Positions 1-12,903 of a stretch of DNA of 64,000 nt are shown piece after piece (within the stretch, counting starts at the first letter, position 1; each line of letters begins with the position of its first letter). The stretch is from contig NW_024738604.1 of assembly GCF_018991925.1 (NCBI RefSeq), positions 62,001 to 126,000 of the forward strand. Direction: 5' to 3'. The notes beneath the pieces were generated by a model that searched no databases, had not been told where the DNA came from, and saw nothing but the letters and a program-made list of their open reading frames with translations. The position numbers and the translations under genes were made by a program. The DNA is from Homarus americanus. Taxonomy: Eukaryota > Arthropoda > Malacostraca > Decapoda > Nephropidae.

Positions 1-56
<56 letters not shown>
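1..56. repeat. (AC)28 microsatellite, 5' flank of LINE copy 1
   Basis: Perfect AC dinucleotide run from the window edge. It stops exactly where the truncated LINE 3' end begins, and a second CA run follows the LINE at 211-247. Confidence 0.97.
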
Positions 57-62
<6 letters not shown>

Positions 63-210
63 GTTATATATCCTATTTGTATCACTTATGTTGCTTGTAT
101 ATTATTTAATTCGAAACCCATTCCCCAAATATGTAACTGTATATTTTCAGCCTTCTGGCTGCCAAGCTCTTTCAATAAACCGTTAATTATTATTATTATT
201 ATTATTATTA
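57..210 (+). mobile_element. LINE family 1, copy 1 (3' UTR only)
   Basis: This is the 3' untranslated end of a non-LTR retrotransposon and holds no coding sequence. It matches the end of copy 2 (12,716-12,865) through shared words such as TTTGTATCACTTATGTT, CCCATTCCCCAA, TTTTCAGCCTTCTGGCT and AAACCGTTAATTATT. The CAGCC-TTCT-GGCTG segment near 150-163 can fold into a small hairpin. The element ends in (ATT)n and is bordered by AC repeats on both sides (1-56 and 211-247). The clade is not certain: the 3' hairpin and short-repeat tail resemble CR1/L2-type elements. Confidence 0.85.
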
Positions 211-212
211 CA

Positions 213-247
<35 letters not shown>
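211..247. repeat. (CA)n, 3' flank of LINE copy 1
   Basis: CA run with one CAAA interruption, directly following the (ATT)n tail of the LINE. Confidence 0.95.
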
Positions 248-250
<3 letters not shown>

Positions 251-279
251 ATAACTGCTGCCAAAACAAGACAAAACTC

Positions 280-412
280 CGGCTATATTGAACAGAACAA
301 GTGTCTTCCGGCTATATTGAACAGAATAAGTATCTCCCGGCTATATTGAATTTCTGTCTCCCGGCTATAATGAACACGTCTCCCGGCTATATTGAACAGA
401 ACAAGTGCCTAA
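280..412. repeat. Degenerate ~30-bp tandem repeat
   Basis: About five units built around CCCGGCTATATTGAACAGAA, differing in the 3' half of the unit. No coding potential seen. Confidence 0.85.
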
Positions 413-561
413 GTGTCTACTAGTCTAAAAGTACACCGCAAATGCAATGTTGACGCAGGGATGTGGCTTCCCCCACCACATCATGAGGCACAGGTCTAGT
501 AAGCACCACCTGATAACAACTGTTGGTCACCTTCACATTAACTGTCGCAGCTCTCCTCAGT

Positions 562-563
<2 letters not shown>

Positions 564-630
<67 letters not shown>
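564..630. repeat. (TG)33 microsatellite
   Basis: Near-perfect TG run. The open frames across it only encode Cys/Val or Thr/His strings and are not genes. Confidence 0.95.
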
Positions 631-631
<1 letters not shown>

Positions 632-1966
632 ACCGTCATATCAGCTTCAATGCGATAAAATATACTGTGGTGGCAGTGGTGGTCAGGGTAGTAGAGGAAG
701 AGGGGAGGAGGGAAGGAAGGGGGAGGGAAGGGGAGAGGGAAGGGGGGGACTTCTATATCGCATCTAGTGACCACACACACACACACTATCACTCTCCTAT
801 ATACTACCACAACATGACAACCAAGACAAACACCTACCACCCAACCACCCCTCTTTATCGAACCTGTCAGTGGCGACACACAAGACTTCACAAACAACAC
901 CAAACTTATCAACTGGTATAAACTAAACATTATCAAGACTCCCAACACAAACACGCGAGTCCTGGAGGCTTCATCATGATAGACCAGAACCAACCCGAGT
1001 CTTAAGAGCTTAGAGACTCCTGTAAGAACCCGTTATTGTGTGTGTGTGTGTGTGATGAACAAATAACACAGGTATATGGCAGGTTAATGAGAGGATTGTC
1101 ATGAGGTAAAAGCAGAATCTTAAGTCAACGATGATGATGATGATGAACATACGACAAGTTACCAAACTGTTCACCAAACGTTAAACACAAAACAGTAACT
1201 CTGGTTTTTCCACTCAGAGACACCTCGAGCTGCTACCCCCTGTGCCTATCTGTGTGTGTGTGTGTGTGTGTATGTGTGTGTGTGTGTGTATATATGTGTG
1301 TGTGTGTGTGTATGTGTGTGTTTTTATTTGAGAGAGAAAAGGGGGGTGGGGAGGTGTCATGACTTAAGGGGGGTGGTGGGGGGTTCTCATTTAACTCATG
1401 GGAGGAGGACAAGGTGGAGGTGGGCCAAATATGGAGGCCACTCATTATACTCGTCCACACTGGGAATAACACACAAAGTCTTAAAATATACCTTGGCACC
1501 ACCCTGGACCTCTACAATACAAGTTACCCCTCCCTCCATACACACGGGTGAAGTAACAGGTGAGGGGAGGGGTGGGGAGGGGTAAGGAGGGGAGGGGTAA
1601 GGAGGGGAGGGTATCCAGTAAGGCCCCGAGTCACGGAAGCGACTTGTGTGGTGGCGACGGCGATGATGTTATGAGTGACATGTCAACAATGGCCACTACC
1701 GGCATAACGCGCTGCCTGTGTCGCTCAAAACACCAACCTGCCCTCACCACACTCACTCACGCTGTACCGACGACATGTGACAGTGTTAGCAGTAGCGACA
1801 GGAAAGAAGCAGTTAAAACTCCCTCTGGTAACTGGAAACTCACCCCGAGACCCTTATCAACACACACACACCGAACTCAACACAACTTACAGTCCCAGGG
1901 TGTCATATGATGTGCTGGTACTTTACTAACTTTAAACTGTAAGAACATAATACGTTATGAGCCCTA

Positions 1967-2003
<37 letters not shown>

Positions 2004-2907
2004 GGGTGCGTCTTGGCGGTGTCCTCAGTAGTACAACAGTGACAATAGCAGGAAGAATCAACAGTAATAGAATATAATGATAATGACATAATAAGAAAAG
2101 GGAGGCAAGACAAGGCTATATAGAAGGAGGACACACACACACACACACACACACGTGGTTGAGACTCCATAAGAGGTCAAGGAAAGGTCGCTGCCCACTG
2201 ACATACAATACCAAACCAATATTATACTATCGGCACCATCATCAATACCTCCCCCTCCCCCCCCAAGAAAAACAAAAACACACAAATACAAACTGACGAG
2301 AAACAAAACCGTGACCACCACCAGCAGGAGACCCCCACACACACACACGTCGTCATCGTCAGGAGAGATAACGTGAAACAACAAAGAGTGATGTAAGGGA
2401 GAGATGTTGGTGTAAGGGATAAAGAGTGTAAACAAACATGACTGCTGGTGTAGGCACAGTAAGACAACACGGGCGATGCTTGACCAGCCAACACGTGCAA
2501 CCTGTAGGAGGCTCTCACAGTGTCGGCATTGTTGTTGTCCCGAGGCAGCAGAGGGAGTTCAGTGGCACTCCCCCACACACCCGCAACTAGCTCAAGTAAC
2601 ACCAATATTCTCAACTGGTGGAAATTATCACACCCAGCCTCCACCCCCCCCCCTCCACCACCCGCACTTATATCCACACGTTATTCTCCACCATATCCAC
2701 ACATTAATTCTTCTTACATCCACTTACATCCATACACTATTCTCCCCACACCCACAATTATATCCACATTCTATTAATCTCTCCCCCACAGCCCTATCCT
2801 CTTCTCCCCCTTTCCCCACCACTGCTCCCCGCCCGCCCTCCCTTCCTTCCTTCCTAGGGGCTGACACAGTATACTTCATGTTCTACCAATATCTCGCTCT
2901 CTCTCTT
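631..2907. other. Non-genic low-complexity stretch
   Basis: Holds a GGGA-rich purine tract (690-750), imperfect (TG)n at 1,250-1,320 and 1,971-2,001, GGGGAGG repeats at 1,560-1,612, (AC)n at 2,131-2,154, and CCACCC/ATCCACA pyrimidine-rich sequence at 2,640-2,860. No convincing exon was found on either strand. Confidence 0.6.
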
Positions 2908-2998
2908 TCACACACACACGCACGCACGCACGCACGCACGCACGCGCACGCACGCACACGCGCGCACGCACGCGCACACACACACACACACACACACA
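2908..2998. repeat. Alternating CA/CG purine-pyrimidine tract
   Basis: Strictly alternating CACG/CGCA/CACA sequence of about 90 bp, a composition able to adopt Z-DNA. Confidence 0.9.
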
Positions 2999-3000
2999 GT

Positions 3001-4449
3001 CACTCAATCCGACTATAACAAAAATTTACCCAAGTAACCCAAGTTCAATCCACCCTAACCAAACATTAACCAAACAATTTTGTACATCCTAATCCATAAT
3101 AACTTTAACCTAACCGAACCGTACCGTCGCAGTAGTAGTAGTATCACTATTTATGAATGAATGGGTATTGGTGGTGTAACGACGGGCGTGATCGGTGGAT
3201 AAAGTTTGCTATAGGCCATACAAGTTGGCCGTTTGGTGACACTGCTTACCATAGGGGGAGTAGGAACACATTTCCGCACCTGTACCACACTCCCCAACCT
3301 CTAATACAGGTACCGCAGTCCTTATTACAGGTACCACACTCCATAGTTCAGGTACCACCACACTCCATACTACACGTACCAGCCAACCACTAATCCTACC
3401 CCACGTACGACGCCCATCAACCGCTAACCACAGTCCCCAGGCACCATAACCCAATACTACCGATACCAAGCCATTATTAATCCCCAGATACCAACTACTA
3501 ACGAGCCCCGTACCATCATAACATTACCTTCTTGAGATCCCGACGCGTCATGGCGACTTAGGAGGAGCACAGTTAAAGGTCTCTCTCTCCCCTGTATGCC
3601 TCTGACAACACTGGCCGGCCTCTACATGGCCCCGTCGTCACAGTTCAGTAACGTAAGAGACATGCTCACTCAACCACTACTGACAGGTCGAATTCAGTAC
3701 TAGTGTATGGCCTGACAGCGTAAACCCCAGCGTCACCATCCACCGAAGGGTTTAGTAGTCCGGTGTGTGTGTGTCACAGTTTAGTAGTCAAGGATTAGCG
3801 TGTCACTTCACATGTAGGATTATCTAGTGTGGTGCCACTAGAGGGGGTGGGGTGGGGCGAGACTGGCACGCTGCGGCACACCTGGCAGTTGCCTCAGGTA
3901 AGCAGGTGTTACCCTGTTATCGAGCCCCACTTCTGGATGTCATAAAGCCGCTGCCTCCTAACATGTGGTTGGTGAGCTCAACGTCTTGAGTGAGAGAGCC
4001 ACACGCACTGGGTATAAGTTTAGCCAGGTGTGTGTTATTGAGGAGCTCAGGTACCAGGTGTGTGAGGTGTAGCAAGCGGCAGGCAGGCAGTACGCTGAGG
4101 GGCTGGGGGGGACACACACAACACAGTCAGGCCGGGGCCTTGGCGCCACCACTGTTCGCTGCCACACCAAGCTTTCTCTCCCTCACACTTGTTGCTCCTT
4201 CCCCCTCCGCTGGCCCTCTACCACGCCACCACCACACAACAACACATCACACAGCGGTAAGTATCCAGCCCAAGACTCTGTACCGGAACGCGGGGATCAC
4301 AGAACCAGGAACCTTATCACACAACGTATCTTATGATAATAAACTTGTATGAGGCCGAGCACATCCACCGAGGCAAATTATCTTATAAAGTAAGACAGTT
4401 TCAATCTCCGTCATACACGTTTGGCTTATCTCGTCACAATACACTTGGT
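3001..4449. other. No gene recognised; GGTACCACACTCC-type repeats
   Basis: A degenerate array of GGTACC-containing units lies at about 3,285-3,480. The remainder is unique-looking sequence with no supported open frame. A GTAAGT-type donor word occurs after GCG at about 4,257, but no coding exon can be tied to it. Confidence 0.5.
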
Positions 4450-4665
4450 AGGGTGTACGTTGTTGCGTGCGTGCGTGGTGAAAGCCTGCGAGGAAGTGTA
4501 GACTAGTGTTGGCGAATAATGGGTAAGTGTAGCGGAACGATGAGCGACACAACGCCAGGTAGGCGAGAACGGAGGAGAATAACGGAGGCGAGCGGCGGCG
4601 GTGGTGAACGAGGAAGATCCAAGAACGAGGAGTAACGGAGAGTCGTGGAGGGACGGTAAGTACCA
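4450..4665 (+). promoter_or_regulatory. CpG-rich island with splice-donor words (possible 5' exon/promoter)
   Basis: CpG density rises sharply here against a CpG-poor background (GTGCGTGCGTGG, GGAACGATGAGCGACACAACG, GGCGAGCGGCGGCGG). Three consensus donor-like words follow: GTAAGTGT near 4,523, GTAGGCG near 4,560 and GGTAAGTACC near 4,655. This would fit a non-coding first exon of a plus-strand gene whose later exons are not visible. It is only a compositional argument; no TATA box or coding frame supports it. Confidence 0.25.
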
Positions 4666-4979
4666 GGACGCGGCCCCGTCCTCTACTGACACTGCTGAGT
4701 TGCGGGTCGACGAGTCCTACGCTCCCTCCATCCTCCCTGGCCCGGCCCGCCCCCGCCCGCCCTCCCTCCCCAGGCCCGCTACAGGACCTACACCCCTGCC
4801 CTGAGCCTTGGGCCGGCTAAAGCCCGTCCCTGGGCCTGCTACACTCCTGCCTATACCCTTGTGACCAGGCAGCAAGACCCGCTCCCCCCACTACCGCTAC
4901 TCCTGATAAACATAAATGCCTCAACCTTATCACTTATTATCTTTAGTCTAGATTCATTACTATCACCACCTGAGGATTA

Positions 4980-5523
4980 CGAGGCAGGTAAGGGCCCAGG
5001 AGGCAGGTGGGGCGGGTGGCAGGTGAGGCAGGAGGCAAAGTAAAGACGGGAGGTAGGGGCAGGAGGCAGGTGAGACGGGAGGTAGTAAAGGGCCTTGGGT
5101 GAGTAGAAGTGAGACGGGAGGAGAAGTGAGCAGGAGCAGGGCAGGGTGTGAAGTAGGGCAGGTGTGAAATGGGGCCGGGAGGTGAAAGTGGAGCCCAGGG
5201 AAGTGATGAGCAGGAGGCAGGGCCAGGTGGCAGGTAAGAGACCAGAGGCAGGTGGCAAGTGAGACAGGGAGGCAGGTGAAACAGGAGGCAGAAATGAGAC
5301 AGGAGGCAACCCAAGTGGACAGGAGGCAAATGGGGAAGGCAGGTAAGGAGGCAGGAGGCGATGAGGCAGGAGGCAGGCTGGGAGCTGAGGAGGCAGGTAA
5401 AGGCGGGTAGAAATGGGGCAGGTGACAAGTGAGACGGGTGACAAGTAAGGGCAGGAGGCAAGTAAGGGCAGGTGGCAGGTAAGGGCAGGTGGCAAGTAAG
5501 GGCAGGGGGCAAGTAAGAGCCAG
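4980..5523. repeat. GGCAGGTAAG-type purine-rich minisatellite
   Basis: Degenerate 10-25 bp units built from GGAGGCAGGTAAGGGCAGG. The open minus frames across it (Pro/Leu/Cys repeats) are artefacts of this repeat. Confidence 0.85.
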
Positions 5524-5608
5524 GGAGCCTATCCAATAAACCCTTCAGCATAACTTCCACCACCACCGTCTTCAAGTAGCTGGTAAAGTTGGATTGATTT
5601 AGGAGTTC

Positions 5609-5661
5609 TCACATATCCACTTAAGCCTCACATATCCACTTAAGCCTCACATATCCACTTA
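5609..5661. repeat. 19-bp tandem repeat, 3 copies
   Basis: Unit CACATATCCACTTAAGCCT. Confidence 0.9.
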
Positions 5662-5763
5662 GGGCGGAGAAAGAAAAGATCCGACGTGTGGATTGTCTGA
5701 GAACACTCGCCCAGGTCAGGTATCACGAGGATCCTATACCTATACGTTATACACATGACTCAC

Positions 5764-5948
5764 TGACGATGACAGGTGTGTGATGGTGTCTAACTGATGA
5801 TGACAGGTGTGTGATGGTGTCTAACTGATGATGACAGGTGTGTGATGGTGTCTAACTGATGATGACAGGTGTGTGATGGTGTCTAACTGATGATGACAGG
5901 TGTGTGATGGTGTCTAACTGATGATGACAGGTGTGTGATGGTGTCTAG
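5764..5948. repeat. 31-bp minisatellite, 6 copies
   Basis: Six nearly identical 31-bp units carrying GATGACAGGTGTGTGATGG followed by TGTCTAAC. Only the first and last units differ. Confidence 0.95.
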
Positions 5949-6160
5949 TTCTGCATAGTTTTCCTGGGTACACTGTCATCAAATTCAGTAGTCGTTCGGG
6001 AAATAAAACCAAAATGGGTGATCAAGCCCCGGCAAATACTAGAGAACAACTTCAATGTCTACTTACTACTACTACTACTACTACCTGAGGTCTTTAGGTA
6101 TGCGTCCAAATAACTAGTAATTAAAAGAGCTTAAAAATAGCACTGAACTTGAATACCAGT

Positions 6161-6856
<696 letters not shown>

Positions 6857-6944
6857 TACAGTACACATCACCTGAAACACATGAGAGAGAAAGCCAATCA
6901 GAAGGGCCCCCTGAGATATAAACACTACACACGTACAACCACTA

Positions 6945-7275
6945 GGTGAGAAGAACAGGCTGGAGGGAGGGAGGTGGCTGTGGTGGGAGGTGGAGTTGCA
7001 GGGGGACAGGGGTGAAAACTGAGAGGTGGGGGTGGGGAGGGTGGGGGAGGAAAACTAGATGCATTGTGTTGATTGTAGAAATGCGTGTGTGTGGGAGGGA
7101 AGGAGAGAGGGAGGAGGAGGAAGTGTGAGTGTAGAGAGAAGGATGGTGGGTGTGTGGTGAGGGCAGGGAAGGAGGGCTGGGTATAGGGAGAGGAGGGAGG
7201 GAGGAGCTGGGGTGCCAGGAGGAGAGTGGGAGGAAGGAAAGGGAGGAGGTTGGGTATAGAGAGGAGGAGGTGGGC
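6945..7275. repeat. GGAGG/GGTGG purine-rich tract
   Basis: About 330 bp of G/A-rich low-complexity sequence. Its minus strand reads as Pro/Ser-rich open frames with no gene-like features. Confidence 0.75.
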
Positions 7276-7405
7276 AACTGGAGGCTGGACAACTAGCAGT
7301 GATGAAAGGTGGTGTCGCGCCCTGCTCTGCGCCACCACCCACCCTAACACACACACACACACACACCTCACCCACTGACACCACCCAACCCTTCCACACC
7401 TGTCG

Positions 7406-7521
<116 letters not shown>

Positions 7522-8857
7522 CAAGGACTGGCCAAGACTCGTTCTAATACTCCCATTATTTCTTCTGTCTTTCAGTTTACGTCTAGTACCCAACTCTAAC
7601 CCATTCACTACCCCAGTACCGCCCCAGTAACCTTCCAGTACCCCAGTAGACTCACTCAGTACCGCCCCCCCAACAACCTCCCCCAGTACTACAAGCAGTA
7701 CTGGGGGACGGTAGTAATGGAGGAGCCACAACTCACCCATACCATCTTCCTCCTCCTGCCCACTAGTACGGTCGGCACTTTCACTACTGCCCTGGCCATC
7801 CTCCCACCCCATTCACCCATCCATCTACTGTCCTGTCTTGTCTGTCTGTCCCCACCACACAACCACCCCCCTCCCCCACCACCACTGTTGTATCTGGGGT
7901 TTAATGCCCAGAGACTACACAGGTGAGGTGGTGGGGGGAGGGGGGGGTGGGGGATGGGGTGTTCCTAGGTATACATATACACATGTAACAACTACGGCTG
8001 CTGCTGCTGGGAAGGTGAAACAACACACCCTGGATACACCTTACACCCCTCATCCCCTACCCACCCCTTCCATCTCACCCACTCCCTCACCCTCCCCACC
8101 CCCTCCCCTTCCCAAAGGTAGATGTACAGCCTAGTATGCATGGAGAAAGAAAGAGGTAAGGTGAAGGGGGAATAAATGAAAGGAAAGGGGGCAGGAGGAG
8201 GGCGCAGGTAAAACAGAGGGGGGGCAAAGAGAGTGGGTAGAGGAAGGAGGAGGAAGGAGAGGGGTCAAGGAAATGAGAGGAGAGGTGAAGGAAGCGCGGC
8301 TATAGTAGGTAGGTAGGAGGAGGTGAGGAGGCCGCCCCAGGATCTTCCCTCACGCCCTATATGGTGCTCCTTATACCTGCTCCTACCAACACCACCACTC
8401 CCGAGGGCCTGGCTTACCCCCCCCCCACCAACACCACAATCACTATCACCACCATCACCACCAAAACCCTTATATCACCACCATCACCACATCGAACTAG
8501 CCTCACAACAAATCAACTAACTACCCAATTACAGAACAAAGCCAACTACCGTAACTAATCCAAGCACACACACACACACCTAACTAATTAAGCTCACCTG
8601 AGACAATCACCTATAGGCACCTGACTCACCTGAGATTATTACTTACGTTGATTGTAAAGGTGAAATGACTTGTTTATTTGTTTGCTTGTTTATTGTGCCT
8701 GTCTTGCTTAACGTTATATCGGGTAAAGTACACAAATCTACCCAGTACTTTTAACTAGCCACATCAACTAACTATATTAACTAGCCACATTAACTAGCCG
8801 CATCTAACTAGCCACACCAACTAGCAATATCAACTATCCCAAAACTCCCTCAAAATA
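7522..8857. other. Non-genic stretch, polypurine/polypyrimidine rich
   Basis: Contains CCAGTAC words (7,605-7,700), CCACCCC tracts (7,800-7,900 and 8,040-8,120), a GGAGG-rich block (8,150-8,330), CACCACCAT words (8,380-8,490) and ACTAGCCACAT repeats (8,752-8,830). No supported exon. Confidence 0.55.
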
Positions 8858-8876
8858 ATATTAATAAAAATAATAA

Positions 8877-8910
<34 letters not shown>

Positions 8911-8955
8911 GATAATAATAATAATAATAATAATAACAATAATAATAATAATAAA
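8858..8955. repeat. (AAT)n microsatellite
   Basis: AAT units with occasional ACT and GAT variants. Confidence 0.95.
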
Positions 8956-9014
8956 ACACTACAGATTCGTTGGGTAACTGTGAACTCTTTTATCCACCAA
9001 TTAAACTACCCATA

Positions 9015-9312
9015 AGAAAGAAAGAAAGAAAGAGAAAGAAAGAACGAAAAATAAAGAAAAAAGAAAGAACGAAAAATAAAGAAAAAAGAAAGAATGAATG
9101 AAAGAAAGGAATAAATACAGAAAAAAGAAGAAAAACGAGAAAGAAAGAATGATCGAAAGAAAAAGAAAAAATGAAAGAAAAAGAAAAAAAAAAAAGAAAA
9201 AGAATGAATGAAAGAAAGGAATAAATGCAAGAAAAAAGAAAAGAAAAGAAAAAAAGCAAGAAGAAAAGAATGATCAAAAGAAAAGAAAAAATAAAAGAAA
9301 GAAAAAAAAAAT
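9015..9312. repeat. A-rich (GAAA)n-type tract
   Basis: About 300 bp of GAAAGAAA/GAATGAAA variants. The minus-strand Phe/Ser frames are artefacts of composition. Confidence 0.92.
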
Positions 9313-9409
9313 TAATTTTCCTTAAATACCCAAAATTCATGTAGGGGAAAAGGGACAATAAATATCCATAAAAAGTTCAGAAAACTCTGCAAAAAGAATC
9401 GCGTGATCA

Positions 9410-9520
9410 GATGTATGGTGTGGCGTGGGTTGATGTGGCGATGGATTGATGTAATAGCATGTAGTGTGGTGTGGTGAATTTGTGTGTGTAGCGTAGTGTG
9501 GTGATGTGGCGTGTATATGT
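9410..9520. repeat. Degenerate GTGGYGTG-type repeat
   Basis: Words of the type TGTGGTGTGG/ATGTGGCGTG repeat imperfectly. A (CCAG)n run follows at 9,704-9,760. Confidence 0.6.
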
Positions 9521-9701
9521 GCCCCCACCCCCCCCCCTCTACCCAGGCACCCTACAACAGCAGAGTTAGAACCCGAAATTTGTTATTTTGTGTGGCGGGG
9601 AACCATAGGGCCACGACAGCAGCATTATATCACACAGTAAGCCCTGCTAATGGGTGCATAAATAGCCCCAGGAGAGCCATAGCAAGGGCGGCCAGACCTG
9701 C

Positions 9702-9735
<34 letters not shown>

Positions 9736-9989
9736 TGTCGCCAGCCAGCCAGTCCAGTCAATAGCCAAACCTCACTGCTGCCTCACTCTCCCTCACTAAA
9801 TAAAAAGGGAAGTGTGTGTGGGGGGGGGGTGTAAGGGAGGGAGAGAGGGGAGGTGTTTCAAAGGGAGGGACGTGTCTCAAGGGGGAGGAGGGGTGTTAGG
9901 GAGAGGTGCCAGGGACAGGAGGTGGCTCAGAGGTCTGCAAGAAAGGAGAGTATGGGTTAAAGGTACAGTTCATGCTGGTTGATTTCTTT

Positions 9990-10240
9990 AACAGGATAAC
10001 AACATCACCACCAACTCGTCCCCATCGACCACACAACCAGCACTACCACCATCACCACCAAACACTACCACCATCACCACCACTACCACCATCAAAGATA
10101 CTAATAACAGTTTTACTATCACCATCCACACTATTACCACCAATGCCACCATCACTACCAGTACCAGCATCATCACCACCACCACCACTACATGCATCAA
10201 TCATTACCACCATAACTACCAGCAGCCCGACCTGACCTAA
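9990..10240. repeat. (CACCAT)n/(CACCAC)n trinucleotide-rich tract
   Basis: Imperfect ACC/ATC array ending in CCTAACCTAACCCAACC telomere-like words. Confidence 0.8.
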
Positions 10241-10569
10241 CCTAACCCAACCAAGGCTGCGGGTGAGGTGAAGGATGGATCAAGGTCACTCACAATCTGA
10301 CACACACACACACACCAGCGTAAAAAGTGGCGGGTCAAGGGTCAGGGAGGTAAACGGAGGTGTGCACGTGCGAGGTCAAGAGCTGGCCCAGGTAAGGTTG
10401 TTGAGTTGCAATGGTGTGTGTGTGTGTGTGTGTGTGTGTTGGAATTCCCACTCACCACACACACAGAAGTAACACAGTAAGGGTCGGGTCGACATTTCAG
10501 ATTGCGAAAGCCAACTTAGACTATAACGGAAGAGTGGGACCAGGGATGGGGGTAGGAGGAGGAGGGATA

Positions 10570-10672
10570 AGGAGAAAGGGGGTGAGGGAGGGGGGTGAGA
10601 AAGGGGTGAACACAGTGAGGGAGGGGGGGGTGAGAAAGGGGTGAACACAGTGAGGGAGGGTGAACAATAGTG
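10570..10672. repeat. ~40-bp G-rich tandem repeat, ~2.5 copies
   Basis: Units carry GGTGAGAAAGGGGTGAACAC followed by AGTGAGGGAGG. Confidence 0.85.
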
Positions 10673-10875
10673 AATGTGGTGCAATGGAACGACTCACGCA
10701 CACACACACACGTTTTGCCCTACAACACACACCTCTTCAAGCTGGACCACAAGACACTCACCCCCACCCCTGTCTCCTCCCACAAGTACAAAGCCTAACA
10801 TTACCTGTACCGTAACACCAAACAGGCAACACTTACCTGTAAACACAAAAAGAAACACAAACCATCACATACTCT

Positions 10876-10992
10876 AACAACAACACCGCCAACACAACAA
10901 CACCGTCAACACAACAACACCGTCAACACAACAACACCGTCAACACAACAACACCGTCAACACCGTCAACACAGCAACACCGTCAACACAAG
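10876..10992. repeat. 17-bp tandem repeat
   Basis: About six units of ACAACAACACCGTCAAC. Confidence 0.9.
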
Positions 10993-11203
10993 ACACACTT
11001 AAAAGAAAATAATATTCACAAGGAGACAAATTGCAGTGCACGAGTCGTTAAATTGTTAACTTAACTTATTGTGAGGGTTGTAAAGAAAAGGTTCCTGAGA
11101 TGACTGACTGACTGACTCTCTCTCGGTACTGTAAGGCCAAATGTTACCAATATATACAGTATATACTCTCCCTCGTCAGACTATCGTTGAGAGCGGCGTA
11201 TAG

Positions 11204-11204
<1 letters not shown>

Positions 11205-11262
<58 letters not shown>
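11205..11262. repeat. (CT)n tract
   Basis: Near-perfect CT run. The pyrimidine-rich block TCCTCCTCTTCC follows at 11,385-11,475. Confidence 0.95.
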
Positions 11263-11266
<4 letters not shown>

Positions 11267-11762
11267 AGTACAATATAAAGCCACCACCACCGTGTGCTCA
11301 ACTTCAAAAGCTCCCTACCGCCAACCATCTACCTGCTGCTGCTCCGCCAAACTCTTCACCACACACACAACACAGCCTAATCCTCTTCCTCATCATCTTC
11401 TTCTTCCTCCTCCTCTTCCTCCTTTTATTCTCCCACCTCCCCCCCTCTTTTTCCCGCTCCTCCTCCTCCTCTTACACGGAACCTGGTCAGCCCAACACCA
11501 AGAGGCCATAATCCTCCCCAGCACACAAACAACGCCCACAGCCGCCTCGCCCCGCCAAAGCCGACGTTTAATCTGTGTAAAGAGTGATGCTGATGGCGGG
11601 GTCTTCCTCACTGCTATTTTATGACACTAATTAACCTACCAGAGTGGCTGCACCCCCCCCCCGTGTGTGTGTGTGTGTGTGTGTGTGGAGGGGGGAGAGG
11701 GAGGGGGTCAAACAAATGGTGTGGGAGTGTATGAGGTGTAGTGGGTGTGTCTGGAAGGAAGC

Positions 11763-11787
11763 CGCGCGCGCACACACGCACACACAC
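11763..11787. repeat. (CG)n(CA)n, 5' flank of LINE copy 2
   Basis: CGCGCGCACACACGCACACA directly abuts the truncated reverse-transcriptase sequence. Confidence 0.9.
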
Positions 11788-12865
11788 CTGTGGCGTCCCC
11801 CAAGGCACCAAGATGGGAACAGTATGCTTCCTTATGCTCATCAATGATGCCCTAAGAGAAACCCCTGCTCGCTGGAAATATGTCGACGACTCCACCATTG
11901 GGATCAGTGTCAACAACTCTGCTCCCGACTATACCGCCCTTCAGGATTTGTTGAACAGTCTCCAAAACTGGGCCACCAACAACCACGTCACCATCAACCA
12001 TACCAAGACCATGGTTATGCACATCAACCTCTCCTCCGACGTTGTCCCACTCCCTCTCATAACTTTAGGTCCCAACACACTCCAGGTTGTAGATTCCACT
12101 AAGCTACTCGGCGTCACCATAGACAACAAACTAAATTGGAAACCACACGTCAGTGAAGTTGTCAAATCCTCCAGTTTCCGTCTCCACCTCCTCCGCCGAC
12201 TCAAGTCCCTCGGAGTTCCTCCGCCCGAGCTCCTCAGTGTCTAATCAACATTCATACTTCCCAAGCTCACATATGCCTCCCCTACCTGGTCTTCCTCCAT
12301 TTATGCCACACAACGTAAACGCCTAAAAAAAAGTGCAAAAGAGGGCATGCAAGACATTTTTCTCTCCCCTCCCTACTCCGCATATCAAGAAGCGCTCAAC
12401 ACACTGACAATCTCGGCTCTTTCTGACCATTACCACGACCTCATCTGCAAATTTGGAGAGACGCTATGGCACCATCCTCGACACCGGCTCCTACTACCAC
12501 CCGACATCCCTCGTCCGAGAATTGCTGTTCAACACCACAACCGCATCCAGCCCATACGTGCACGAACTAATCGCTATAAGAACAGCACAGTCCCAAACAT
12601 TGTAAAAATTATCAATAACTTGTAATCAACCAGTGTATTCACTCCCAGTCAATCTTACTTGTCGCATGTCACTATATTGAAATGCCCTGTAGTTTGAGCT
12701 TCTCCCCACCAATCATTATATATCATATTTGTATCACTTATGTTACTTGTATATCATTTGTGAAGCAAGAGACCCATTCCCCAATTATGTAATTGGATAT
12801 TTTCAGCCTTCTGGCTACCATGCTCTTTCATTAAACCGTTAATTATTATTTATTAATTATTATTA
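11787..12865 (+). mobile_element. LINE family 1, copy 2: 5'-truncated non-LTR retrotransposon with RT fragment
   Basis: This is the longest of three copies of one LINE family. The coding part begins inside the reverse transcriptase at the conserved GVPQGT motif (11,793 onward), passes the catalytic YVDD block at 11,879-11,890, and continues through KLLGVTIDNKLNW (about 12,100) to the C-terminal PKLTYASPTW and RTNRYKNSTVPNIVKI segments. The stop is near 12,623. The endonuclease and upstream RT motifs are missing. Then comes a 3' UTR with TTTTCAGCCTTCTGGCT and AAACCGTTAATTATT, and an (ATT)n tail. The copy is dead: a TAA interrupts the frame at 12,242-12,244 and two small indels lie near 12,330-12,365. 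CA repeats flank both ends. It resembles CR1/jockey-type elements; the exact clade is inference. Confidence 0.92.
11789..12625 (+). pseudogene. Reverse-transcriptase fragment of LINE copy 2
   Basis: This is the remnant of the LINE ORF2 protein, which would reverse-transcribe its own RNA at the nicked target. Visible family motifs are GVPQGT (followed by a degenerate FLMLIND), the active-site YVDD, and KLLGVTID with the thumb-like region after it. The frame is open from 11,789 to the TAA at 12,242 and can be followed beyond it. An extra A in the run at about 12,326-12,334 and a compensating change near 12,357-12,365 shift the frame, and it recovers by SAYQEALNTL. No intact start exists because the copy is 5' truncated. 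It is not expected to make a functional protein. Confidence 0.9.
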
Positions 12866-12880
12866 CACACACACACACAG
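12865..12880. repeat. (AC)8, 3' flank of LINE copy 2
   Basis: AC run directly after the (ATT)n tail. Confidence 0.9.
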
Positions 12881-12903
12881 ATTAAGGGATTCGAAGGGGC
12901 AAT

